Of a stretch of 64,000 nucleotides of DNA, positions 17,493 through 26,176 are shown one piece after another. Where the stretch lies: positions 124,001 to 188,000 of the forward strand of contig SOPS01000005.1 in NCBI GenBank assembly GCA_005239175.1. Reading direction: 5' to 3'. The number at the start of each line of letters is the position of its first letter. The stretch's first letter is position 1. Both the position numbers and the translations under genes were made by a program. The notes under the pieces were generated by a model. The model saw only the letters and a program-made list of their open reading frames with translations. It was not told the origin of the DNA and ran no database searches. The stretch is from a halophilic archaeon SHRA6. GTDB lineage: Archaea > Halobacteriota > Halobacteria > Halobacteriales > Haloferacaceae.

Positions 17493-19223
17493 TCAGCGGT
17501 GTGCGAAGTAGGCGACCGATTCACGATCGGCGTGCTTGTCGACACGGGCAAAGCCGATCCGCTCGAACTGCACCACGTCGTCGACTGCGGTCTCCGCGAA
17601 GCCGGGCTCTGCGGCCCCTCGGACGTCCCCGTCGATCGTCCGTATCTGGACGGCGATCGACTCCTCAGCTGGGACCCAGTGAATCACGTCGACCCCCTCT
17701 TCGCGAACCGCCGAGATATCGTCGCCAACGTACTCGAAGCCAGCATCGGTGTGGCGAACACAGCCGTATCCTTTCAGCCAGACCCGATCGCCCACCGCAG
17801 GGAGGTCGTCAGGTTCGATGAGGACCGCGTCCTCTACGGGGATCTCTCGCCGGCCGCGATCATCGTGTTCTGGGTGTACCGGTGGCGTTCCGGCAGTCGG
17901 CGCGTCACCACCGGGACCCTCGAGTATCGGTTTTTCCACGCCATCGCGGACGAGGAAGTAGCGGTTCGCGTCGTCGTCGATCAACTCGCGGTTGTTCGCG
18001 TACACGGTCGACATCGACAGGTCGACATCAGTTGTCGACATCCCGAGGCCGATCATCGCGTCGACGATCGCATCCCCGCGAATGCCGCGCCGACGAACCG
18101 ACTGAATGGTGGGCGCACGCGGATCGTCCCAGCCGTCGAGATCGCCTGCGTCGATCAGTTCCTTGATCGTCGAGGTCGAGGCCTTCACGTCGTACTCATC
18201 GAGTTGGACGTGGCCCCAGTGGAGCACCTCTGGGTAGTTCCAGCCGAAGTACTCGTAGAGGAACCGCTGGCGTTTCGCGGAGTCCTGGAGGTCAATGCCG
18301 CGGATGATATGAGTCACGCCAGTAAGATGATCGTCGATTCCGGATTGGAAGTCGAGCATCGGCCAACAGCGGTACTCGGCGGCGGCTTCACGCGGATGGG
18401 GGGTGTCGATCATCCGGAAGGCGACCCAATCACGCAGTGCAGGATTCTTGTGGGTAATGTCTGTTTTGACACGGAGGACCATCTCGCCGGCGCTGTACTC
18501 GCCGTCGATCATCGCTTCGAACTCCGATCGCACAGTTTCGGGTGCTTTGTCACGATTCGGCGAGGGTTCACCGGCGTTTTTCAGCTCGGAAAACTCCTCG
18601 CCGGGGAGGTCGCAGGTGTATGCGCCGCCCGCCTCGATGAGCTCGAAGGCGTGATCGTAGTACGTTTCGAGGCGATCGGAGGCTTTCAGAACCTCGTCGG
18701 GCTCGAAGCCGAGATACTCGATGTCGTCTAAAATCCCGTCGTACGCGTCGAGATCGGGGCGTTTTGTCTCGGGGTCGGTATCGTCGAACCGGACGATAAA
18801 GCGGCCGTCGTAGCGCTGTTTGTACGTGCCGATGACAGACGGCATCCGCGCGTGACCAAGATGCCAGGGGCCGTTCGGGTTCGGCGCGGCCCGCATCGTC
18901 ACCTCGTCGTATTCTGCGGCGTTTGGAAGGTCCGGAAGCGTGTGCTCGTCAGTCTCGGGTTCGGCGTCGAGTTCGGCCGCGAGATCAGCGTCGAGTTCCT
19001 CCAGCCGTTCGCGGCGGGCCGTGGCGTCCATCCCGGCAACCGCGCCGACGACCTGTCCGGCGATCTGTGGGATCTCGTTGCCGTGCGGGCGGAACTCGGG
19101 GTTCTCGCCCATGAGCGGCCCCATAATCGCACCCACGTCGGGATCGCTGTCGTGTTTCAGTGCATTAAACAGCGCGTGCTTTTCAGCCTCCGCTCGCACG
19201 CGCGCTTCGAGATCATCGTCCAT
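17493..19223 (-). CDS. gltX: Glutamyl-tRNA synthetase (archaeal type)
   Basis: This 576-residue class I synthetase has the HIGH-type motif in APNPNGPWHLGHARMPSV and the KMSKS-equivalent VKASTSTIKEL, with an N-terminal helical extension and a C-terminal beta-barrel anticodon-binding region as in archaeal and eukaryotic GluRS. It charges tRNA-Glu, and in archaea this also supplies the Gat pathway when no GlnRS exists. I take the ATG at 19223 as the start; the open frame further upstream has no synthetase-like sequence. Confidence 0.95.
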   Translation of the reverse strand: MDDDLEARVRAEAEKHALFNALKHDSDPDVGAIMGPLMGENPEFRPHGNEIPQIAGQVVGAVAGMDATARRERLEELDADLAAELDAEPETDEHTLPDLPNAAEYDEVTMRAAPNPNGPWHLGHARMPSVIGTYKQRYDGRFIVRFDDTDPETKRPDLDAYDGILDDIEYLGFEPDEVLKASDRLETYYDHAFELIEAGGAYTCDLPGEEFSELKNAGEPSPNRDKAPETVRSEFEAMIDGEYSAGEMVLRVKTDITHKNPALRDWVAFRMIDTPHPREAAAEYRCWPMLDFQSGIDDHLTGVTHIIRGIDLQDSAKRQRFLYEYFGWNYPEVLHWGHVQLDEYDVKASTSTIKELIDAGDLDGWDDPRAPTIQSVRRRGIRGDAIVDAMIGLGMSTTDVDLSMSTVYANNRELIDDDANRYFLVRDGVEKPILEGPGGDAPTAGTPPVHPEHDDRGRREIPVEDAVLIEPDDLPAVGDRVWLKGYGCVRHTDAGFEYVGDDISAVREEGVDVIHWVPAEESIAVQIRTIDGDVRGAAEPGFAETAVDDVVQFERIGFARVDKHADRESVAYFAHR

Positions 19224-19290
19224 TACGCGGTCGTTCGACGGGCGAACGCAAAAACAGCGTGGATCGCCGCGTCGTGATAAGGCTATGAGA

Positions 19291-19518
19291 CTATGAGTTA
19301 TCCGGTTCTTCGTCGAACAATCCCAGATCCTCCGCCGCCAGATCCGCGATGTGCTCTGTGATCGCCGGATCGACGACTGCGATCTGTTCGCCGTCGTGGG
19401 CGCGCTCGTTGTGCCGATCGAGTGTGTCCGCGAGTTCGGATAACGGAACCCGGGTGTCAGTTCCGCACTCCTCGCAGACGATCGGCACGTGCGGCTCATC
19501 GTCGGCTTGTGTTGTCAT
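19291..19518 (-). CDS. Small single-zinc-knuckle protein
   Basis: This 75-residue acidic protein has one CEEC pair near residue 15 and His residues further on (RHNERAH), forming a possible CCHH site. It lies upstream of gltX (67 bp) and downstream of cdc48 on the same strand. I do not recognise the family; similarly sized zinc proteins are common in haloarchaea. Confidence 0.6.
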   Translation of the reverse strand: MTTQADDEPHVPIVCEECGTDTRVPLSELADTLDRHNERAHDGEQIAVVDPAITEHIADLAAEDLGLFDEEPDNS

Positions 19519-19576
19519 TACAGGAGTATCTCGTGGGCGGCAGTAAAACAAAACCGGTTCGTCGAACCAGTCACCA

Positions 19577-19636
19577 GAATGTTCGATCCGGTTCGATGGG
19601 CGGAGATTCGAATGTTCGATCCGGTTCGGTGGGCGG
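19577..19636. repeat. 27-bp direct repeat downstream of cdc48
   Basis: The unit at 19577-19603 recurs at 19610-19636 with a single mismatch (period 33 bp). Both resemble the last coding bases of cdc48 at 19664-19688, starting GAATG and sharing a CCGGTT(T)CGAT core. Confidence 0.8.
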
Positions 19637-19657
19637 GCACTTCCGTTGTATCGCTGT

Positions 19658-21925
19658 TTACTGGAATGCGCCGCCGGTTTCGATCGGATCGTCCTCGACC
19701 TCGCTTTGTCTGAAGCGCTTTTCGATCTCCTCGTAGCGCCGTTTGGTCTCGTCGGTGACGCTCGGGACGACCTCGTCGAGCGCCTGCTCGAAGTGTGCCA
19801 TCGTGACGCGGACGTTGCCGACTGATTCGTCAATCTCCTCGCGTGTCACACTGTTAATGAACTCCCGTGAAGCGGCCATCGAGGCCTCTCGACACAGCGC
19901 TTCGAGGTCCGCGCCAACATAGCCGTTAGTGCGGCGCGCAAGCGCGTCGAGATCGACATCGTCTGCCAGCGGCTTGTGCTCGGTGTGGACGTCGAGGATC
20001 GCTCGCCGAGCCTCCTCGTCGGGGACCGGCACGTGGACGTGCCGATCGAGCCGACCCGGACGCAACAGCGCCGAATCGATCAAATCGGGCCGGTTCGTCG
20101 TCGCGATCACGACAACGTCTTCGAGCGTCTCGAGGCCGTCGAGCTCGGTGAGCAGCTGGCTCACGACGCGCTCGCCGACGCCCGAGTCAGTGGAGCCGCT
20201 GCCGCGCTCGGTGGCGATCGAGTCGATCTCGTCGAAGAAGACGATCGTCGGGGCGTTCTCTCTGGCCTTCGAGAACACCTCGCGGACGCCTTTCTCGGAC
20301 TCGCCGACGAACTTGTTGAGCAGTTCGGGGCCTTTGATCGAGATGAAGTTCGACTCGCTCTCGTTTGCGACCGCCTTCGCGAGCAGTGTCTTCCCCGTCC
20401 CCGGCGGCCCGTAGAGTAACACGCCCTTTGCGGACTCCATGTCCATCTGCTCGAACACTTCAGGGTACTCAAGCGGCCACTGAATCGTCTCACGAAGCCG
20501 CTCTTTGGTGTCTTCGAGACCACCGACCTTCTCCCAGCTGACGTCTGGGACCTCGACGAAGACCTCCCGGAGCGCAGAGGGTTCGATTCCCTTCAGCGCG
20601 TCCTTGAAGTCGCGTTCGGTGACCTGAATCGACTGGAGTACGTCCGCGTCGATCTCGTCGCTTTCGAGGTCAAGCTGCGGGCGAATCCGTCGGAGTGCGT
20701 TCATCGCAGACTCCTTGGCAAGCGATTCGAGGTCTGCCCCCACGAAGCCGTGGGTGTTCTCGGCGTAGAGGTCGAGATCGATGCCGTCGACGAGCGGCAT
20801 ATTCCGGGTGTGGACCTGGAGGATCTCCTTGCGGCCGTCGCGGTCTGGCACACCGATCTCGATCTCACGATCGAAGCGGCCGCCGCGGCGCAGCGCAGGG
20901 TCGATCGCATCGACGCGGTTCGTCGCGCCGATCACGACGACCTGCCCGCGATCTTCGAGCCCGTCCATCAGGCTGAGCAACTGCGCGACGACCCGGCGTT
21001 CGACATCGCCGCCGGCCTCTTCGCGCTTAGGAGCGATCGAGTCAAGCTCGTCCATGAAGATGATCGCTGGCGCTTCCTCTGTGGCCTCCTCGAAGACATC
21101 ACGGAGTTGTTCTTCGGACTCTCCGTAGTATTTCGACATGATCTCCGGACCAGAGACCGTGTGGAAGGAGGCGTCGATTTCGTTGGCGACCGCTTTTGCG
21201 ATCAACGTCTTGCCGGTGCCCGGCGGCCCGTGGAGCAACACGCCCTTTGGGGGCTCGATCCCGAGACGCTTGAACAGCTCAGGGTGCCGCATGGGCAGCT
21301 CAATCATCTCGCGCACCTGATCGAGTTCATTATCAAGTCCGCCGATGTCTTCGTAGGCGACGTCAGGCGACGTCATAGTACCCTCACCCGCCGACTCACC
21401 CGATCGGATCTGTTCAGCTGGCTTTTCGGAGATGCGGACCTCCGTCTCGTCGGTCACGACGACTGTTCCGCTGGGGCTCGTTGAGGCGATCTTCAGCGGC
21501 ACTGCCTGGCTTTGACCGCCCATAAATCCGAACCCGAGCGGCAGCTGGACGTTTTGGCCCTTCGTGACGGGCTGGCCGCCCAGCTCGCGGCGGATCAGCG
21601 AATCGATGTTCCCGCGGATGCCGAGCCGCTGTGGGAGCGCGATCGTCACGCTCTCGGCTCGTGTGACCTCGGCCTTCTCGACGGTTACCTTGTCGTCAAT
21701 TCCGACGTTCGCCTCCTGGCGGAGCCGTCCGTCGATTCTGATCACGCCGGAGCCGTCGTCTTCGGGGTAGCCGGGCCACACGCGCGCGATCGCTGTGCCC
21801 TCGGCGGCTTCGATTCGGATAAAGTCGCCACCGCTGAGTCCGAGTTCATCGGCTGCAAGCCGATCGACCGCGGCCAGACGGCGGTTCGCGTCTTTTTGTT
21901 TGAGTGGTTTGACAGTGAGTTTCAT
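19658..21925 (-). CDS. cdc48: Cdc48/VCP-type AAA+ ATPase
   Basis: The 755 residues comprise an N-terminal double-psi barrel domain and two AAA modules. Both Walker A loops read GPPGTGKT (LIAKAVANE and LLAKAVANE), and the Walker B sites are [14 protein letters not shown] and [15 protein letters not shown]. Archaeal Cdc48 unfolds proteins and can feed the proteasome. Its ATG overlaps the stop of the Hsp20-like gene by 4 bp, so the two are one operon with an unfolding theme. Several haloarchaeal genomes carry more than one paralogue, so a number suffix is not assigned. Confidence 0.96.
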   Translation of the reverse strand: MKLTVKPLKQKDANRRLAAVDRLAADELGLSGGDFIRIEAAEGTAIARVWPGYPEDDGSGVIRIDGRLRQEANVGIDDKVTVEKAEVTRAESVTIALPQRLGIRGNIDSLIRRELGGQPVTKGQNVQLPLGFGFMGGQSQAVPLKIASTSPSGTVVVTDETEVRISEKPAEQIRSGESAGEGTMTSPDVAYEDIGGLDNELDQVREMIELPMRHPELFKRLGIEPPKGVLLHGPPGTGKTLIAKAVANEIDASFHTVSGPEIMSKYYGESEEQLRDVFEEATEEAPAIIFMDELDSIAPKREEAGGDVERRVVAQLLSLMDGLEDRGQVVVIGATNRVDAIDPALRRGGRFDREIEIGVPDRDGRKEILQVHTRNMPLVDGIDLDLYAENTHGFVGADLESLAKESAMNALRRIRPQLDLESDEIDADVLQSIQVTERDFKDALKGIEPSALREVFVEVPDVSWEKVGGLEDTKERLRETIQWPLEYPEVFEQMDMESAKGVLLYGPPGTGKTLLAKAVANESESNFISIKGPELLNKFVGESEKGVREVFSKARENAPTIVFFDEIDSIATERGSGSTDSGVGERVVSQLLTELDGLETLEDVVVIATTNRPDLIDSALLRPGRLDRHVHVPVPDEEARRAILDVHTEHKPLADDVDLDALARRTNGYVGADLEALCREASMAASREFINSVTREEIDESVGNVRVTMAHFEQALDEVVPSVTDETKRRYEEIEKRFRQSEVEDDPIETGGAFQ

Positions 21926-22170
21926 TTTGCCACCGTGATGGTGAGTACGCCGTTCGCGATATCAACAGTTGCGTCGGAGCCGGGGAGTTCGAACTCCGTC
22001 TCGGCGACCCGATCGCCGTCGTCGATGACGACGATTGCGGTCGTTCCGACGATGTCAACATCGATCGACGCTTCTTCGACCGGTATATCGGCCGCGATAA
22101 TCCATTCGTCGTCGTACTCGTACCGACGAAGGAACTGCTCGTCGCGACCAGTTCGCTGCATTGAATTCAT
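21922..22170 (-). CDS. Hsp20/alpha-crystallin-like protein (DUF7127-like)
   Basis: This 82-residue protein is mostly beta strand with the end signature of small heat-shock proteins ([16 protein letters not shown], then [14 protein letters not shown], matching the usual LxNGVLxI/V close). It is shorter than canonical Hsp20, lacking long N- and C-terminal arms. It is the first gene of the operon with cdc48, which suggests it helps present or hold substrates for that ATPase (inference). Confidence 0.75.
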   Translation of the reverse strand: MNSMQRTGRDEQFLRRYEYDDEWIIAADIPVEEASIDVDIVGTTAIVVIDDGDRVAETEFELPGSDATVDIANGVLTITVAK

Positions 22171-22207
22171 CTAACTAACCCACAGTTAGTCTTTCAGCTA
22201 TTTAAAT
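22171..22207 (-). promoter_or_regulatory. Promoter and inverted-repeat operator candidate of the Hsp20-like/cdc48 operon
   Basis: On the minus strand a TATA-like ATTTAAA lies at 22201-22207, about 34 bp before the ATG at 22170. Between it and the start is an inverted repeat CTAACT-N7-AGTTAG (22171-22189) that covers the expected transcription start, a position typical for a repressor site. Confidence 0.45.
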
Positions 22208-22310
22208 CTTGTGTGCAAAATCGCAACACGTGAGTGAATAACGATCGTACTGATAGAATTGCGGTCCACACCGCGATGTCTCAGCCACCGGCGCGCAATG
22301 TGACCGATAG

Positions 22311-22318
22311 TTTATGAC
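22311..22318 (+). promoter_or_regulatory. TATA box of the alpha/beta hydrolase gene
   Basis: TTTATGAC is centred about 27 bp before the ATG at 22341, supporting a leaderless start there. Confidence 0.5.
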
Positions 22319-22340
22319 CTTCCTGTGAAGAGATTATAGT

Positions 22341-23114
22341 ATGAAACACGTCACCCACCACGGCCGCGAGACAGCCTACCGTGTCTTCGATCGTGGGGCC
22401 GACGGCGCGACGGTGCTTTTGATTCACGGCAGCGGGGGCACAAGCGGCATCTGGAAGTCCCAACACCGCCTCGCAGACGAGCATCAGATCGTGACGATCG
22501 ACCTGAGTGGTCACGGCGAGAGCGAGGATGTGAGCTCTGCGCCAGGGTATGAGACACTGAGCGCATACGTCGACGACGTGCTCGCAGTTGCAGACGCAAC
22601 GGATGCCGACACGCTGGTCGGCCATTCGATGGGCGGCGCGGTCGCGCTACAGGCGGTTCTCGACAGGGATATCGCACCCGATCGGCTCGGTCTGGTTGGA
22701 ACAGGCGCGCGACTCGCCGTACTCGACGACCTCTTGCGGTGGCTCGAATCGGACTTCGACCGAGCGATCGAGTTCCTCCACGATCCCGATCGACTCTTTC
22801 ACGACCCCGATCCACGGCTCGTCGAACTCTCACTCGCGGCGATCAACGACGTCGGTCAGTCGGTGACCAGCCGAGACTTTCAGACGTGTCACAGCTTCGA
22901 TGTCCGCGATTCAATCGACGAAATTGCGGTGCCAACGCTTTCGATCGTCGGTGAACACGACAAGCTCACCCCGCGGCGCTACCACGAGTACTTGGCCGAC
23001 GAAATGCCGGACTGTCAGCTCGCGATCGTCGAAGACGCCGCACATCTCGCGATGCTCGAACAGCCGACGGCGTTCAACGCCGCGCTCTCGTCGTTCATCT
23101 CTGAAACAGCGTAG
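22341..23114 (+). CDS. Alpha/beta hydrolase
   Basis: This 257-residue protein has the complete catalytic set of the fold: an oxyanion region LLIHGSGGTSG, the nucleophile elbow GHSMGG (Ser near residue 96), an acid in GEHDKLTP and the histidine in DAAHLAML. Its length and cap region fit small-molecule esterases or haloperoxidase-like members. Substrate cannot be assigned. It converges on panB, and the two gene ends share a 40-bp tandem duplication. Confidence 0.85.
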   Translation: MKHVTHHGRETAYRVFDRGADGATVLLIHGSGGTSGIWKSQHRLADEHQIVTIDLSGHGESEDVSSAPGYETLSAYVDDVLAVADATDADTLVGHSMGGAVALQAVLDRDIAPDRLGLVGTGARLAVLDDLLRWLESDFDRAIEFLHDPDRLFHDPDPRLVELSLAAINDVGQSVTSRDFQTCHSFDVRDSIDEIAVPTLSIVGEHDKLTPRRYHEYLADEMPDCQLAIVEDAAHLAMLEQPTAFNAALSSFISETA

Positions 23115-23180
23115 GGGAAGTTAGAACAGATCGTCCAGTTCAGAAACAGTGTGGTGAAGCTCAGAACAGATCGTCCAGTT
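23101..23180. repeat. 40-bp tandem duplication across the hydrolase/panB gene ends
   Basis: Positions 23101-23140 and 23141-23180 match at 32 of 40 positions, and the last 18 bp are identical. Unit 1 includes the hydrolase stop; unit 2 includes the panB stop and its final codons. The duplicate leaves a second, untranslated copy of the panB end (a TAA at 23121-23123 on the minus strand). Confidence 0.85.
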
Positions 23181-23973
23181 CTGGATCGGTTTGGCTGTGT
23201 TCGTCGGCCGGGAACTCGCCAGTTTCGACCGCCTCACGGTAGCGATCGATCGCCGTCTCCATCTCAGCTTTCACGTCGCCGAACTGTGCAGAAAACGGCG
23301 GCGATCGCTCTGCGAGGCCGAGGACGTCAGTGATCACGAGGACCTGGCCGTCGCAGTGAGTACCCGCACCGATGCCGATCGTCGGGATCGACAGCTGCTC
23401 AGTCACCTGTTCGGCGACGTTTGCGGGGATGTGTTCCAACACGAGCGAAAACGCTCCAGCCTCCTGGTGTTCGCGTGCGGTCGCAAGAAGCCTCCGAGCT
23501 GCGTCGACGGTGGTTCCCTGCCGACCGTATCCGCCGAGCTGATTGACGCTTTGGGGGGTTAATCCAAGGTGTGCCATCACCGGGATTCCCAGCTGTGTCA
23601 GCCGTTCTGTCAGCTCGACGGTGTGGGGGCCGCTTTCGATTTTGACCGCGTCTGCGCCGGCCTCTTTTAGCATTTCACCGGCATTGTGAATCGTTTCAGC
23701 CTCGTCGACGCCAAAGGAGAGAAACGGCATATCGGCGACGACGAGGGCGTTGTCAGTCGCTCGGGCGACCGCCGCGGTTCGGCTTTTGACTTCCTCGATC
23801 GTCACCGGGAGGGTCGACTCGTAGCCGAGTACCGCGTTGCCCATGCTGTCGCCGACGAGGATCACGTCGATTCCCGCTTCATCGATGATCCGTGCGGTGG
23901 GCGCGTCGTAGGCGGTGAGCATGGTGATTGGCTCGGAGCCAGCCTGTTCGCGGAGCCCCTGTGTCGTGACCAT
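23161..23973 (-). CDS. panB: 3-methyl-2-oxobutanoate hydroxymethyltransferase (ketopantoate synthase)
   Basis: This 270-residue TIM-barrel enzyme carries PanB signatures PITMLTAYDAPTA, LVGDSMGNAVLGY, VKIESGP, VMAHLGLTPQSVNQLGG and IPTIGIGAG. It transfers a hydroxymethyl group from methylene-tetrahydrofolate to 2-ketoisovalerate, the first step toward pantothenate and CoA, and so draws on the same folate pool as the genes at 44-64 kb. The start at 23973 (VTTQGLREQAG) matches family starts and is 28 bp from a TATA box; a longer start at 24033 is less likely. Confidence 0.93.
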   Translation of the reverse strand: MVTTQGLREQAGSEPITMLTAYDAPTARIIDEAGIDVILVGDSMGNAVLGYESTLPVTIEEVKSRTAAVARATDNALVVADMPFLSFGVDEAETIHNAGEMLKEAGADAVKIESGPHTVELTERLTQLGIPVMAHLGLTPQSVNQLGGYGRQGTTVDAARRLLATAREHQEAGAFSLVLEHIPANVAEQVTEQLSIPTIGIGAGTHCDGQVLVITDVLGLAERSPPFSAQFGDVKAEMETAIDRYREAVETGEFPADEHSQTDPELDDLF

Positions 23974-23996
23974 GCTCGCCAGTTCGATCGCCCGTG

Positions 23997-24004
23997 AATA
24001 AACC
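23997..24004 (-). promoter_or_regulatory. TATA box deciding the panB start
   Basis: GTTTATTC on the minus strand is centred 28 bp from the ATG at 23973. It would lie inside the gene if translation began at 24033. Confidence 0.5.
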
Positions 24005-24120
24005 ATCACGGTTTTGCCTGACACTGTTGCCATTGGGATTGAAGTCGATGCGATGTGTCGGATATACTATGACAGGGGCTGAGCGTTGATCTCGCCAGTG
24101 ATCACGGCTACAGATACTGA

Positions 24121-24348
24121 ATGATGCCACATCGCCATATCGAACCGCTCGTCGTTCACACTGTGGATCGTATTAGCTACGTCAACGAATCCTTCCTCTC
24201 GCTGTAGAATATTAGCTCACGAGACGAGGTTATCGGTCGATCGATATTCGAACTCATTTCGGAAGCTGATTGTGAGCCGATAGCCGAACAGTTTGACCGG
24301 CTCATCGACGGGAGTGCCTCGGCACTTGGACTCACTATCGAGCTGAAA
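24121..24348 (+). pseudogene. Broken 5' part of the sensor kinase: PAS fragment with amber stop
   Basis: In the same frame as the downstream kinase, translation from ATG 24121 gives MMPHRHIEPLVVHTVDRISY, followed by VNESFLSL, then TAG at 24205-24207, then NISSRDEVIGRSIFELI and further PAS-like residues that run without a break into the kinase. No ATG, GTG or TTG occurs between the TAG and 24349. A single change (CAG to TAG would suffice) therefore appears to have cut the first PAS domain. The fragment also lacks the usual N-terminal part of a PAS fold, so it may have been truncated before the nonsense change. Confidence 0.7.
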
Positions 24349-25851
24349 ATGAACGGGAAGCGAGGGCCACCAGTCGTTGCGTTGAGTTCCCCCGTCGTGT
24401 GGGACGACCGTGAGCACATTCAGACCACATTCATTGATATCTCCGAGCGGCTATCCGTGTCAGGGTTGCCAGATTACGCGCTAAATGAGGTCCCCACAGG
24501 CATTTCAATTGCTGATATCACACGAGACGATCAGCCACTCATATACATCAACGACATGTTTGTCGAGCTAACTGGATATCCTCGCGAAGAGGTGATCGGG
24601 ACCAACTGTCGATTTTTGCAGGGCGAGCGGACCCGTGAAGAGCCAGTTGCGAAAATGCGCGCAGCGATCGAGGCCCGCGAACCCGTCACTGTCGTGTTGC
24701 GTAACTACCGAAAAGACGGCTCCATGTTCTGGAATCGAGTAACCCTTACCCCTATCACCGATGAGACAGGCACCGTTAGGTACTACCTTGGATTTCAAGA
24801 AGACGTCTCTGAGCAGAAGCTGTACGAAAAAGAGCAGGCGATTTTCAAAAAACACGCCGAAGCAGCAGAGCAGGCGATATTCATTACTGACAGAGCAGGA
24901 ACAATAGAGTACGTCAACCCCACTTTCGAGCGGATGACGGGCTACAGCGCTGAGGAGGCAATTGGGCAGAGCCCAAGGCTGATCAAATCGGACCAACAGG
25001 ACGATCGCTTCTACACAGAGCTGTGGGAGACAATCACCGCAGGAAATATCTGGGAGGCTGAGGTCATAAACCGAACAAAATCCGGCGAGCTGTACAAGGT
25101 GCATCAACAGATCGTCCCGATTACGAACGATCGCGGCGAAATCACTCACTTCGCGGCGATCGAACGCGACGTGACGGATACACGGTTCGCAGAGCAGGTA
25201 TTGGACGTGATGAATCGCGTCTTGAGACACAACGTCCGGACGTCGGTGAACGTCATTGACGGCTACGCGGAACTCTTGGCCAACAACATAGAAGACCCGG
25301 AACTGCGTGCGGCTGCACGCATAATCAGGGAGCGATCGGAAGTACTTGAAAAGATTAGCGATCGGACCGCCGAGATACAGGGGTTGTTCAAGCGCCGCAA
25401 GGACGCAAAATCGCTTCCAGTGGGGAACATTGTGGAGTTCGTCGAACGAAACCGCCAGCAGTATCCGGAGGCAGACATCGACGTCCAGATCAATGCCAAC
25501 ACGGACATGGAAATCAAAAACGGCGGCTTGCTGCAGTCTGCGATCGACGAGGCGATCGAAAACGCCGTAGTTCACAACGATCAGCCGGTCGCAAAGATCG
25601 AGGTGCGGGTCTGCAAGCCCGAGGAGACCGCAGACGTACACATTGAGATTGCCGACAACGGCCCAGGAATTCCAAGCGCCGAGTGGGAAATCATCACCGT
25701 TGGTGAAGAAACACCGTTGGTTCACAGCAGCGGGATCGGGCTGTGGCTCATTTATTGGACTGTGACTGCACTAGGTGGAGCTGTCGAGTTGACTGAAAAT
25801 GATCCCCGCGGCAGCGTGCTTACTTATCGCGTTCCTGTGGTGATCGACTGA
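24349..25851 (+). CDS. LOV-PAS sensor histidine kinase
   Basis: From ATG 24349 the 500 residues contain the end of a first PAS domain, a LOV domain (about 40-155) with the flavin-cysteine motif GTNCRFLQGE (Cys87), NYRKDG and GFQEDV, a second PAS domain (165-275), an H-box LRHNVRTSVNVIDGYAELL (His294), an N-box EAIENAVVHN, and ATP-lid motifs DNGPG and GIGLWL. All residues normally needed for blue-light adduct formation and autophosphorylation are visible. No response regulator is adjacent. The ATG lies inside a PAS domain because of the upstream amber codon, so expression and function are uncertain. Confidence 0.85.
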   Translation: MNGKRGPPVVALSSPVVWDDREHIQTTFIDISERLSVSGLPDYALNEVPTGISIADITRDDQPLIYINDMFVELTGYPREEVIGTNCRFLQGERTREEPVAKMRAAIEAREPVTVVLRNYRKDGSMFWNRVTLTPITDETGTVRYYLGFQEDVSEQKLYEKEQAIFKKHAEAAEQAIFITDRAGTIEYVNPTFERMTGYSAEEAIGQSPRLIKSDQQDDRFYTELWETITAGNIWEAEVINRTKSGELYKVHQQIVPITNDRGEITHFAAIERDVTDTRFAEQVLDVMNRVLRHNVRTSVNVIDGYAELLANNIEDPELRAAARIIRERSEVLEKISDRTAEIQGLFKRRKDAKSLPVGNIVEFVERNRQQYPEADIDVQINANTDMEIKNGGLLQSAIDEAIENAVVHNDQPVAKIEVRVCKPEETADVHIEIADNGPGIPSAEWEIITVGEETPLVHSSGIGLWLIYWTVTALGGAVELTENDPRGSVLTYRVPVVID

Positions 25852-25915
25852 CAGCGGTTTCTCTGGACCCGTCTCGAACCGCAACTGCATTGACGATCGG
25901 CAGACAAGGGAGGGT

Positions 25916-26176
25916 GTGCCCGAACTCATCGAACGGACCGACCCCGACGGCGTCGACTTCGGGTGGGTAATGCAGATGACGTTTGTGCTTACGATTCTCG
26001 TGGGCGCACCGATCGTCGCGGTCCTGTCTGCCTTCGTTGGTCTCCCCGACTGGGGGACGCGCGCCGTGTTCGCTATTCGGGTCGGCGCACCGATCTGGCT
26101 GTGTACGTCGATCGGGCTGTTCTTTTACGAGCGACGACGCGTCGCCGCCGAGTCGAGCGACGACGCAGACTCGTGA
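25916..26176 (+). CDS. Small two-helix membrane protein (DUF5822-like)
   Basis: This 86-residue protein starts at GTG 25916 (PELIERTDPDGVDFGWVMQM) and has two membrane helices joined by a short loop, ending in a charged tail. The start and the VMQMTFVLTILVGAP helix resemble a conserved haloarchaeal family I associate with DUF5822. Its last 52 bp overlap the 3' end of nadE on the other strand. Confidence 0.65.
   Translation: MPELIERTDPDGVDFGWVMQMTFVLTILVGAPIVAVLSAFVGLPDWGTRAVFAIRVGAPIWLCTSIGLFFYERRRVAAESSDDADS

Noticed and set aside
17427-17495. CRISPR-like array
   Set aside because: Units are contiguous 20-bp tandem copies without unique spacers, and no cas genes are present; the same holds for the 21-bp array at 44479-44541.
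24205-24207. Pyrrolysine or other recoding at the in-frame TAG
   Set aside because: No pyl genes or amber suppressor tRNA are visible in the window, and TAG appears as an ordinary stop elsewhere (for example at 47536-47538). A nonsense mutation is simpler.
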